Part shown: positions 27,342 through 34,754 of the stretch, piece by piece
Layout of the letters: each line of letters starts with the position of its first letter
Numbering within the stretch: the stretch's first letter is position 1
Assembly (NCBI RefSeq): GCF_014297465.1
Contig: NZ_JACORT010000014.1
Coordinates: 62,001-126,000, forward strand
Direction: 5' to 3'
Length of the DNA: 64,000 nt
From: Ramlibacter cellulosilyticus
Lineage (GTDB): Bacteria; Pseudomonadota; Gammaproteobacteria; Burkholderiales; Burkholderiaceae_C
Notes under the pieces: model-generated
What the model was told of the DNA's origin: nothing
Seen by the model: the letters and a program-made list of their open reading frames with translations, nothing else
The model's database searches: none
Position numbers and translations under genes: made by a program

Positions 27342-28354
27342 CCACCCCCGAAGCGCCTGCGGCGCCTCCCCCTCGAGGGGGCGCCACCAGCGGCCCGGCA
27401 AAGCCGGTTCCGCGGTGGCACTGGATGTCCACCGTCCTGGCAACCGCCGCGGGCCTCGCCTTCCTGCTCGCCGCCGGCGCGCTCGCACCGCGCTGGCTCA
27501 CGTCGCTCGCCACCCTCGCCCTCGCCAACGGCCTCGTCTCCCTCGGCATCGTGGTGATGATGCGCAGCGGCGTCGTGCCTTTCGGCCAGGGGCTGGTGTT
27601 CGCCTCGGGCGGCTACGCGGCAGCCTTGCTGTTCAACAAGGCCGGCATCACGGACATGGTCCTCCTGTCCGCGCTGGGAGGCGCGGCCGCCTCGCTGGTG
27701 GCCGCACCCTTCGCGCCGCTGCTCGCGCGCTACCGGGGGATCTTCTTCGCGATGCTGACGCTGGCGCTGTCGATGGTGCTGTACGGGCTGCTGATGAAGA
27801 CGGAGACGCTGGGCGGCTCGGACGGCTTCAACGTCTCGCGCGGCACGCTCTTCGGCTGGAAGCCGCCCGACGGGGCCGCGCACTACACGCTCTGGGCCGT
27901 CACCTCCGCGATCGTGTGCCTGCTCGCCGGGTGGGTGCGCATCTACTGCCACTCGCAGCGCGGCCTGCTCTCGCTCGGCGTGCGCGACAACGAACTGCGG
28001 GTGGAGTACCTGGGCACGTCGGTCGCGAACATCGTCGCCTGGAACTACCTGATCGCCGCGGCCCTGGGCGGCGTGGGCGGCGCGCTGGCGGTGCTGGCGC
28101 TCGGCCACATCGACCCGAACTTCAGCTACTGGACCACTTCCGGCGAGTTCGTGTTCGTCGCCATCCTCGCCGGCCACCACAGCGTGGTCGCCGTGCTCGC
28201 GAGTTCCTTCCTGCTGGAGCTGGTGCGCTCCTTCTCCAGCGCGTATTTCCCCAACACCTGGCAGCTCGCGCTGGGCCTCTTCCTGCTGCTCGTCATCCGC
28301 TTCCTGCCGGACGGGCTCGGGGCCCTGCTGGTGGCGCGCAGGAGGCCCGCATGA
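27338..28354 (+). CDS. livM: Liv-type ABC permease, LivM-like, with repeat-encoded N-terminus (cluster 1)
   Basis: This is the second inner-membrane permease of the cluster, about 338 residues with roughly nine membrane segments. The ATG overlaps the livH stop, which favours it. Residues 1-29 (including GGATSGPAKPVPRW) come from a dispersed repeat also found at 32436-32530; the family-like sequence begins at MSTVLATAAG, residue 30, where a second ATG offers an alternative start. The final gene overlap (ATGA) leads into livG. Confidence 0.88.
   Translation: MTTPEAPAAPPPRGGATSGPAKPVPRWHWMSTVLATAAGLAFLLAAGALAPRWLTSLATLALANGLVSLGIVVMMRSGVVPFGQGLVFASGGYAAALLFNKAGITDMVLLSALGGAAASLVAAPFAPLLARYRGIFFAMLTLALSMVLYGLLMKTETLGGSDGFNVSRGTLFGWKPPDGAAHYTLWAVTSAIVCLLAGWVRIYCHSQRGLLSLGVRDNELRVEYLGTSVANIVAWNYLIAAALGGVGGALAVLALGHIDPNFSYWTTSGEFVFVAILAGHHSVVAVLASSFLLELVRSFSSAYFPNTWQLALGLFLLLVIRFLPDGLGALLVARRRPA
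27340..27425 (+). repeat. Dispersed repeat coding GGATSGPAKPVPRW, copy 1 (within livM)
   Basis: About 85 bp, nearly identical to the reverse complement of 32436-32530. It includes a small stem (CGCCTCCCCC / GGGGGCGCC) and a second G/C palindrome. It begins right after the livH stop codon, and its reading frame is open and joined to livM. Confidence 0.85.
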
Positions 28355-29130
28355 CGCCGGTGTTGTCCGCCCGCGGCCTGCAGCGCACCTTCGGCGCCGT
28401 GGTGGCGGCCGCCGACATCAACGTCGACGTCGCGCAGGGCGAGCGCCTGTGCCTGATCGGCAGCAACGGCGCGGGCAAGACGACCTTCGTGAACATGGTG
28501 ACCGGCTACCTGAAGCCCACGGAGGGCAGCATCCTGCTGGCGGGCGAGGACGTCACCCGGCGCTCGCCGCGCGAGATCACGCGGCGCGGCGTCGCGCGGT
28601 CCTTCCAGATCCCGCAGCTGTGCCTGCACATGACGGTGCTGGAGAACATGCTCACCGCCCTGCATTGCACTCAGGCGCACGCTCACTTCCTGCGGCCGGC
28701 ACGCGACGCCGCGTCGCTCGCCCGCTGCGACCAGCTGCTCGCCGCCTTCGGCGTGGCGGAGCATGCGCAGCGCCTCGCGCGCGAGCTGCCGGGCGGCGTG
28801 CGCAAGCTGCTGGACATCGCCATGGCCCTGACCGGCCAGCCCCGCCTGCTGCTGCTCGACGAACCCACCAGCGGCGTGAGCGCGGACGAGAAGTTCGCGG
28901 TGATGGACACCGTCGTCCGCGCGATCGAAGGGCGGCAGGACGAAGCGCCCGTGACCGTCGTCTTCGTGGAGCACGACATGGACATCGTGCGGCGCTACGC
29001 GAGCCGCGTGGCCGCGTTCTCCAGCGGCCGCATCATCGCGGACGGCGCGCCGGCGCACGTGCTCGCCGATGCCGACGTGCAGCGCTACGTCACGGGATCG
29101 CTGCCCGCTTCGCTGGCGGAGGCCGCATGA
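28351..29130 (+). CDS. livG: Liv-type ABC ATP-binding protein, LivG-like (cluster 1)
   Basis: This cytoplasmic ATPase of the transporter has 259 residues. Walker A is GSNGAGKTT, Walker B RLLLLDEPTSG, and the C-terminal H-loop VFVEHDMD. The ABC signature is LPGGVRKLLDIA, a departure from LSGGQ of the kind often seen in LivG proteins. It overlaps livM and livF by 4 bp each. Confidence 0.93.
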   Translation: MTPVLSARGLQRTFGAVVAAADINVDVAQGERLCLIGSNGAGKTTFVNMVTGYLKPTEGSILLAGEDVTRRSPREITRRGVARSFQIPQLCLHMTVLENMLTALHCTQAHAHFLRPARDAASLARCDQLLAAFGVAEHAQRLARELPGGVRKLLDIAMALTGQPRLLLLDEPTSGVSADEKFAVMDTVVRAIEGRQDEAPVTVVFVEHDMDIVRRYASRVAAFSSGRIIADGAPAHVLADADVQRYVTGSLPASLAEAA

Positions 29131-29783
29131 TCGCCCTGGACGACGTGCGCGTCGCGATCCAGAACGTGGAGGTGCTGCGCGGCTTCTCGCTGCGTGTCGC
29201 GCCCGGCACCCTGGTAGGGCTGATCGGCCGCAACGGCGCGGGCAAGACCACGGTGATGCGCACCGTGATGGGCCACCTTCCCCTGCTTGCCGGCCGCGTC
29301 ACGCTCGGCGGCCAGGACCTCGCCCGCGTGCCGCCGCACCGGCGCGCGGCGCTCGGCATCGGCTACATGCCCGAAGACCGCGGCCTCGTGCCCGAGCTCA
29401 CGGTGGAAGAGAACATCGCCCTGCCCGTCTGGGTTTCGCGCGAGCTCGTGCTGCGCGATCGCCTGGCGATGGTCTACGGCATCCTGCCCGAGCTGCTGGA
29501 GATGCGCGATCGCAAGGCGCTGCTGCTCTCCGGCGGGCAGCAGAAGCTGGTGGCGCTGGCCCGTGCGCTCGCGGTCGGCACGCGGCTGCTGCTCCTCGAC
29601 GAGCCTTTCGAAGGCGTCGCGCCCGCCCTGTCGCAGCGGCTGTCCGAAGTCGTCGGCCAGTTGCGCGGCTCGGGCCTCACCGTGGTGATCAGCCAGTCGG
29701 ACCTGAACCACTCGCGCCGGCTGCTGGACGAGGAAGTGGTGATCGAACGCGGTGCCAACGTCACGACGGAGGCGGCTGCATGA
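29127..29783 (+). CDS. livF: Liv-type ABC ATP-binding protein, LivF-like (cluster 1)
   Basis: This is the second ATPase of the transporter, 218 residues, somewhat shorter than the usual 230-240. Walker A is GRNGAGKTT, signature LSGGQQKLVALARAL, Walker B RLLLLDEPFEG. Where many ABC ATPases have the switch histidine it reads ISQSDLNH, similar to the Gln/Asn form common in LivF. It is coupled by ATGA to both neighbours. Confidence 0.93.
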   Translation: MIALDDVRVAIQNVEVLRGFSLRVAPGTLVGLIGRNGAGKTTVMRTVMGHLPLLAGRVTLGGQDLARVPPHRRAALGIGYMPEDRGLVPELTVEENIALPVWVSRELVLRDRLAMVYGILPELLEMRDRKALLLSGGQQKLVALARALAVGTRLLLLDEPFEGVAPALSQRLSEVVGQLRGSGLTVVISQSDLNHSRRLLDEEVVIERGANVTTEAAA

Positions 29784-31384
29784 CGCGTGCCTGGCCCCCG
29801 GTGGCGCTGCGCCACGAGCGCCACTTCGGCGACCGCGTGCTGCGCTGCTTTGCCGACCGGCCGCCGCACCTGCCGGCGATGCTGGCACAAGCGCGGTCGG
29901 TGGATGCGTCCGCGCCCGCGCTCGTCGACGGCGCGCGGCGCTGGACCTGGGGCGAGCTCGACGCGCTCAGCACCCGGCTCGCGGTGGGCCTGCGCCAGGC
30001 CGGGGTCGAACCCGGCGACCGGGTCGTGCTCGTCGCGCCGAACCGCGCGGAGTTCGTGGTCGCCACGCATGCCGCGCTGCGGCTCGGCGCCGTGCTGGTG
30101 CCGGTGAGCATGCGCGAAGCCGGCCCCGGCATCGCCTTCATCCTGAACCAGTGCCGCGCGACGCTGGTCATCGCCGACCCGGTGCTGTCCATGCTGGTGC
30201 CGCCGGCCTTGTCCGACGGGCGCCCGCTCACGCGCGTGCTGCTGCCGGGTGGCATCGCGGCCGGCGGGTGGCTGCACTGGGACGCGCTGCTCGCTACGGA
30301 CGCCAGCGGCTTCGCGGACGCCGAGCCGGCCGAGGAAGACCCGGCCGTCCTGCTCTACACCTCCGGCACCACCGGCGCGCCCAAGGGCGCGGTGCTGACG
30401 CACCTGAACCTCGTGCACTCGGTGCTGCACTACCGGCATGCGCTCGGCCTGCGCACGGGCGAGACGGGACTGCTCGCCGTGCCCGGCTCCCACGTCACCG
30501 GCCTCGTGGCCCTGGTCCTGGCGATGGCGGGCGTCGCGGGAAGCGTGGTGCTGCTCGCGGACTTCAAGGCATCCGCCAGCCTCGCGCTCGTGGCGCGCGA
30601 GCGCGTCAGCTACACGCTCATGGTGCCCGCGATGTACGCGCTGTGGCTGCGCGAACCCGCGCTGCACGACACCGACCTCTCCTCGCTGCGCCTCGCGGGC
30701 TTCGGCGGCGCGCCCATGGCCGGCGCCACCATCGAAGGCCTGCGCGCGAACTGCCCGGGCATCCGCCTCTTCAACGCCTACGGCTCCACCGAGACCTCCT
30801 CGCCGGCGACGCTGACGCCTGCCGGCTCCGACCGCCTGGAGGCCGTGGGGCAGCCGCTGCCCTGCGCCGACATCCTCGTGATGGACGAGACCGGCCGCGA
30901 GGTGCCGCACGGCACGCCGGGCGAAGTGTGGATCGCGGGCCCGATGGTGGTGCCGCGCTACTGGGACAACCCGCAGGCCACCGCCGACAGCTTCGTCGCG
31001 GGCTACTGGAAGTCGGGCGACATCGGGACGATGGATGCCGACGGCTTCCTGCGCGTGCACGACCGCAAGAAGGACATGATCAACCGCGGCGGCTACAAGG
31101 TGTTCTCGGTGGAGGTGGAGAACTGCCTGGTCGGCCACGACGCCGTGCAGGAGGCCGCGACGGTCGGCGTGCCCTGCCCCGTGCTCGGCGAGCGCATCCA
31201 TGCCTTCGTGTATGCGCCGGCGGTGGTGGATACCGGCAGGCTGCAGCAGGAGCTCACGGCGCGGTGCAGGGCGCAGCTGGCGGATTACAAGACGCCGGAT
31301 GCGTGGACGTGGCTGGCGGAACCGCTGCCGCGGAATGCGAACGGGAAGGTGATGAAGAGGAGCTTGCGCGAGCGGGTCGGGTGA
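29780..31384 (+). CDS. AMP-forming acyl-CoA synthetase/ligase (cluster 1)
   Basis: This member of the ANL superfamily activates a carboxylic acid to its acyl-adenylate and then to the CoA thioester. The 534-residue product has the phosphate loop YTSGTTGAPKG (193-203), the adenine motif YGSTETSS, the hinge segment YWKSGDIG...DRKKDMI, and the catalytic lysine in NANGKVMKR near the C-terminus. It is the last gene of the Liv operon, overlapping livF by 4 bp, so the acid imported is probably its substrate. Chain length or aromatic preference cannot be assigned. Confidence 0.9.
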   Translation: MTRAWPPVALRHERHFGDRVLRCFADRPPHLPAMLAQARSVDASAPALVDGARRWTWGELDALSTRLAVGLRQAGVEPGDRVVLVAPNRAEFVVATHAALRLGAVLVPVSMREAGPGIAFILNQCRATLVIADPVLSMLVPPALSDGRPLTRVLLPGGIAAGGWLHWDALLATDASGFADAEPAEEDPAVLLYTSGTTGAPKGAVLTHLNLVHSVLHYRHALGLRTGETGLLAVPGSHVTGLVALVLAMAGVAGSVVLLADFKASASLALVARERVSYTLMVPAMYALWLREPALHDTDLSSLRLAGFGGAPMAGATIEGLRANCPGIRLFNAYGSTETSSPATLTPAGSDRLEAVGQPLPCADILVMDETGREVPHGTPGEVWIAGPMVVPRYWDNPQATADSFVAGYWKSGDIGTMDADGFLRVHDRKKDMINRGGYKVFSVEVENCLVGHDAVQEAATVGVPCPVLGERIHAFVYAPAVVDTGRLQQELTARCRAQLADYKTPDAWTWLAEPLPRNANGKVMKRSLRERVG

Positions 31385-31470
31385 GCTGGGGTGCACTTCG
31401 TGCAACCCAGCCTACGGCCCGCGCTCGTTCGTAGGCTGGGTTGCGCGCAGCGCACCCCAGCAATGCCGAC
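31382..31470. repeat. Convergent-junction palindrome (CCCAGCCTAC family), copy 1
   Basis: The arms read CTGGGGTGCACTTCGTGCAACCCAGCCTAC (two joined segments) and the mirrored GTAGGCTGGGTTGCGCGCAGCGCACCCCAG, around a 17-bp centre. It lies between the convergent ends of the ligase gene and xerC. Sister copies are at 36257-36337 and 55962-56049. Confidence 0.88.
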
Positions 31471-31472
31471 GC

Positions 31473-32396
31473 CTACTTCCTCTTCGCCCGCGGATGCGCC
31501 GCGTCGTACGCCTTGGCCAAATGCTGGAAATCCAGCCGCGTATAGACCTGCGTCGTCCCGATGTTCGCGTGCCCCAGCAGCTCCTGCACCGCGCGCAAGT
31601 CGCCGCTGGATTGCAGCACGTGGCTCGCGAAGGAGTGCCGCAGCATGTGCGGATGCACCGGCGTGGCCAGCCCCGCCTGCAGGCTGCGCTGCTTCAGGCG
31701 CTGCCAGATCGCCTGCGCGCTCAGGCGCTGCCCGTGCCGCCCCAGGAACAGCGCGGGATCCTTCGCCGCGACACCGGGCGTCCGCACCTTCAACCAGTGC
31801 CGCAAGGCCTCGATCGCCTTGCGCCCCACGGGCACCGTGCGCCGCTTGCTGCCCTTGCCCAGCACGTGCGCCTCGCCCGCCTCCAGGTCCACCCAGCCCC
31901 TGGCTTCCCGGCTCGCCTGCGCGTCGAGCCCCACCAGCTCGCCCACGCGCAGCCCGCAGCCATAGAGCAGTTCGACGATGGCCGCGTCGCGCGCCTCCAT
32001 CCACGGATCCGCTTCTTCCGCGCTGAACTCCGCGAGCTGCACCGCGTCGTCCACGCTCAGGGCCTTCGGCAGCGGCTTGGGCGCCTTGGGCGCACGCACG
32101 TCCTGCACGGGATTGGCCTGCACGAGGCTTTCGCGCCCCAGCCAGGCATAGAAGCCCCGCCAGCCGGAGAGGATCAGCGCAATGCCGCGCCCGGAACGTC
32201 CGCCGCCATGCATCTGCGCCACCCAGCGCCGGATGTGCGCGTTCTGCACCTGCAGCAGCGGCACGCCGGCTTTCGCCGCGTTCTCCGTCAGCTTCTGCAG
32301 GTCCAGCGCATAGAGCTCCACGGTGCGCGCCGCGAGCCGCTTCTCGACGCGGACGTGTTCGAGGTAGCGCTCGACCAGCCCGGCGTCCGCTTCCAC
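31473..32396 (-). CDS. xerC: Tyrosine recombinase XerC
   Basis: XerC, with XerD, resolves chromosome dimers at dif during division. The 307-residue product has the N-terminal SAM-like DNA-binding domain (about 1-95) and a complete catalytic set: Arg150, Lys181, His250, Arg253, His276 and Tyr285 (in QVYTRLD). The length is typical. The link to dapF and DUF484 on the same strand matches the E. coli dapF-yigA-xerC arrangement, which separates it from XerD. Confidence 0.94.
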   Translation of the reverse strand: MEADAGLVERYLEHVRVEKRLAARTVELYALDLQKLTENAAKAGVPLLQVQNAHIRRWVAQMHGGGRSGRGIALILSGWRGFYAWLGRESLVQANPVQDVRAPKAPKPLPKALSVDDAVQLAEFSAEEADPWMEARDAAIVELLYGCGLRVGELVGLDAQASREARGWVDLEAGEAHVLGKGSKRRTVPVGRKAIEALRHWLKVRTPGVAAKDPALFLGRHGQRLSAQAIWQRLKQRSLQAGLATPVHPHMLRHSFASHVLQSSGDLRAVQELLGHANIGTTQVYTRLDFQHLAKAYDAAHPRAKRK

Positions 32397-32411
32397 TTCA
32401 ATTCCCTCCGC

Positions 32412-32534
32412 TCAAGAGCACGGCGGCGGCAAGGCGCACACGCGCGTCCAGGGCCACCGCGGAACCGGCTTGGCCGGGCCGCTGGTGGCGCCCCCTTGGG
32501 GGGAGGCGCCGAAGGCGCTTCGGGGGTGGGCCAT
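32412..32534 (-). other. Possible 40-codon small ORF encoded by the repeat
   Basis: An ATG overlaps the DUF484 stop codon (TGATG) and opens a 40-codon frame, MAHPRSAFGAS...PCS, that reads through the repeat in the same frame as in livM and ends 15 bp before the xerC start. There is no family match by eye, and it may simply be a by-product of the repeat. It is listed because the same arrangement gives livM its N-terminus. Confidence 0.25.
32436..32530 (-). repeat. Dispersed repeat coding GGATSGPAKPVPRW, copy 2 (between DUF484 gene and xerC)
   Basis: On the minus strand this reads CACCCCCGAAGCGCCTTCGG onward and matches copy 1 (27340-27425) almost base for base over about 85 bp. As there, it begins right after the stop codon of the upstream gene and runs in the same direction as transcription. 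Confidence 0.85.
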
Positions 32535-33211
32535 CACCGAGGGCGCAGCCGCGAGAGGGCGGCGCTCGCGAGTTCGGCGATGCGTTCCAGGAAGTCCGTG
32601 GCAAATCCGGACTGGAAGCGCTGCGGGTCCGGCGAGGCCAGCACCAGCATGCCGAAGGCGGGGCCCGAGCCGTTGACCGCGCCGGGACGCAAGGCGATCA
32701 GCGCGATCGACATCGCCGTGGACGGGTCCGGCAGCCAGCTGACCGCCTCCACGCCGGACACCACGCCGCAATAGGGCTGCGCGAGCGACGAGGCGAAGCT
32801 CTTCGCGTCCTCGCTCACGCCCTGCGCGAACGGGTCCTGCGCGTAGCGCGCATCCACGTCCCACACTTTCAGCGCCACCTGCGGGATCATGAACTCCCGC
32901 TCGAGCTCCGCCACCAGCGTGGCCGGCAGCGCGCGCGTGGACTGCACCAGCAGCAGGGACTTCGCCCAGCGGTGGATGCGGTCCGAGATCACCATGTTCT
33001 CGTTGCCGTGCCGCACCATGTCCATGATGCGGTGCTCCAGCGCCTTGATCTTCTCGCGCAGCATCTCCGCCTGCCGCTCCTGCAGGCTCACGGCGCGGTT
33101 GCCGTGCGGGCTGGTGAGGTGCACGGAAGCGAGCAGCTCCGCGTGCCGCTCGAAGAAATCGGGGCTGTTCGCCAGGTAGTTGGCGATGTCGTCTTCCGTG
33201 ATCGGATTCAT
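32534..33211 (-). CDS. DUF484 family protein
   Basis: DUF484 proteins (YigA-like) have a GAF-like fold and no known biochemical role; they are regularly encoded between dapF and xerC, as here. The 225-residue product begins MNPITEDDIANYL, has a helical segment near residues 40-70 (LQERQAEMLREKIKALEHRI), then a GAF-like domain. A TTG nine bases upstream (33220) is an alternative start better spaced from the GAGG site. Confidence 0.88.
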   Translation of the reverse strand: MNPITEDDIANYLANSPDFFERHAELLASVHLTSPHGNRAVSLQERQAEMLREKIKALEHRIMDMVRHGNENMVISDRIHRWAKSLLLVQSTRALPATLVAELEREFMIPQVALKVWDVDARYAQDPFAQGVSEDAKSFASSLAQPYCGVVSGVEAVSWLPDPSTAMSIALIALRPGAVNGSGPAFGMLVLASPDPQRFQSGFATDFLERIAELASAALSRLRPR

Positions 33212-33227
33212 GGGTTCCAAGCCGTCC

Positions 33228-34097
33228 TCACTCCTGCAATTCGATTTCGCCTTCGAAGACCGTCACGGCGGGACCGGTCATGAGCACCGGGGCGTCGCCG
33301 CCGGCCCATTCGATCGTGAGCAGGCCGCCGCGCGTCTCCACGTCCACGCGCGCGTCGAGCTTGCCCAGGCGGATGCCCGCGACCACGGCGGCGCAGGCGC
33401 CCGTGCCGCAGGCGAGCGTCTCGCCGGCGCCGCGCTCGAACACGCGCAGCCGGATGCGGCCGCGGTCCACGACCTGCATGAAGCCCGCGTTCACGCGCTT
33501 CGGGAAGCGCGAGTGGTGCTCGATGAGGGGGCCTTGCTTCGCCACCGGCGCGCGGTCGACGTCGGCCACTTCCTGCACCGCGTGCGGGTTGCCCATGGAC
33601 AGCACCGCGACGGCGACGATCTCCGACTCCGCATGCGTACCCAGCGCCAGGTGCCACTTCTCCCAGGCGCCTTCCTTGTGCGGGCTGAGCCCCGCGGCCA
33701 CGAAAGGCACGTCCTCCAGGCGGAAGACGGGCTTGCCCATGTCCACGGTGACGCGCCCATCGGCGTTCAGCCGCGGCTCGATCACGCCGGAGAGGGTCTG
33801 CACCTTGATGCGGTCGCTGCGCGTGAGCCCCTTGTCCGCCACGTAGCGGGCGAAGCAGCGCGCCCCGTTGCCGCACTGCTCCACCTCGCCGCCGTCGGCG
33901 TTGTGGATCACGTACTCGAAGTCCACGCCGGGGGCGGGACTGGGGCGGACGGTGAGGATCTGGTCCGCGCCCACGCCGAAGTGGCGGTCGGCAAGCTGCC
34001 GGTACTGGGCGGGGGTGAGGTCCAGGCGCTGGCGCGTTTCATCGAGCACGATGAAGTCGTTGCCCGCTCCCTGCATCTTGGTGAAACGGATGCGCAT
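33228..34097 (-). CDS. dapF: Diaminopimelate epimerase DapF
   Basis: DapF interconverts LL- and meso-diaminopimelate, giving the MurE substrate and the lysine precursor. The 289-residue product has both catalytic cysteines, Cys75 in EQCGNGARC and Cys230 in LACGTGACA, and the N-terminal KMQGAGNDF block. The length is slightly above E. coli DapF (274). It heads the dapF-DUF484-xerC run. Confidence 0.97.
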   Translation of the reverse strand: MRIRFTKMQGAGNDFIVLDETRQRLDLTPAQYRQLADRHFGVGADQILTVRPSPAPGVDFEYVIHNADGGEVEQCGNGARCFARYVADKGLTRSDRIKVQTLSGVIEPRLNADGRVTVDMGKPVFRLEDVPFVAAGLSPHKEGAWEKWHLALGTHAESEIVAVAVLSMGNPHAVQEVADVDRAPVAKQGPLIEHHSRFPKRVNAGFMQVVDRGRIRLRVFERGAGETLACGTGACAAVVAGIRLGKLDARVDVETRGGLLTIEWAGGDAPVLMTGPAVTVFEGEIELQE

Positions 34098-34104
34098 GCG
34101 GCGA

Positions 34105-34737
34105 TTATCCCCGCAGACGCTCGAGCGCGCGATCCACGAAGAACAGGCGGTCCTGGCCCCAGAAGCGCTCGGTGGTACCGCCGATGATGAAGGTCGGCGC
34201 GCCGAAGACGCCCAGGCGCTCGGCCTCGTCGCTGTACGCCTGGTATTGCTGCAGCACCGCCGGGGCCTTCTCCAGGGCGTGCAGCGCCTTGCCGTCGTAG
34301 CCGTTCTCGTCGGCGATGGCGATGCGGACCTCGGGCCTGGAGGTGTCGCGCTCCTCGGCCCACAGGGCGCGCAGCAGCGCGTGCGAGAGCACGAAGGCGT
34401 CCAGGCCCTGCTGTTGCGCGGCGATCACCATCCAGCCCGCGTACTTGTTCCAGTCCTTGTCCTGCACCTCGTAGCGCGGGTAGTGCGCCGGCTGGGTCAC
34501 GATGGGCATGCCGAGGTACTGGCCCCAGCGGGCGAGCTCCTCGTCGTGGTAGGTGCGCCGCGGCTCCGGCCGGGTGCGGATCGGCACGCCGCCCGTCTTG
34601 GGGATGACGGCCTGGAAGTCGTAGGGCTTGAGCACCAGCTTCACCTTGTGCCGGCGCACGATGTCCTGCAGCTGGGGCCCGGCAAAATAGGCCCACGGCG
34701 ATGACAGGCTGTAATAGCAGTCCAGTTGAATCGTCAT
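34105..34737 (-). CDS. DsbA-family 2-hydroxychromene-2-carboxylate isomerase-like protein
   Basis: The 210-residue product belongs to the thioredoxin-like kappa-GST/HCCA isomerase group: it starts with a beta strand and YYSLSSPWAYFAGPQL, with Ser where DsbA proteins have the CxxC cysteine, and ends with the cis-proline region FGAPTFIIGG. HCCA isomerase acts in naphthalene breakdown with glutathione; no other naphthalene genes are near, so the substrate here is open. It lies 7 bp upstream of dapF on the same strand and could be cotranscribed. Confidence 0.85.
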   Translation of the reverse strand: MTIQLDCYYSLSSPWAYFAGPQLQDIVRRHKVKLVLKPYDFQAVIPKTGGVPIRTRPEPRRTYHDEELARWGQYLGMPIVTQPAHYPRYEVQDKDWNKYAGWMVIAAQQQGLDAFVLSHALLRALWAEERDTSRPEVRIAIADENGYDGKALHALEKAPAVLQQYQAYSDEAERLGVFGAPTFIIGGTTERFWGQDRLFFVDRALERLRG

Positions 34738-34754
34738 CCGCGAATTATCTGCCC

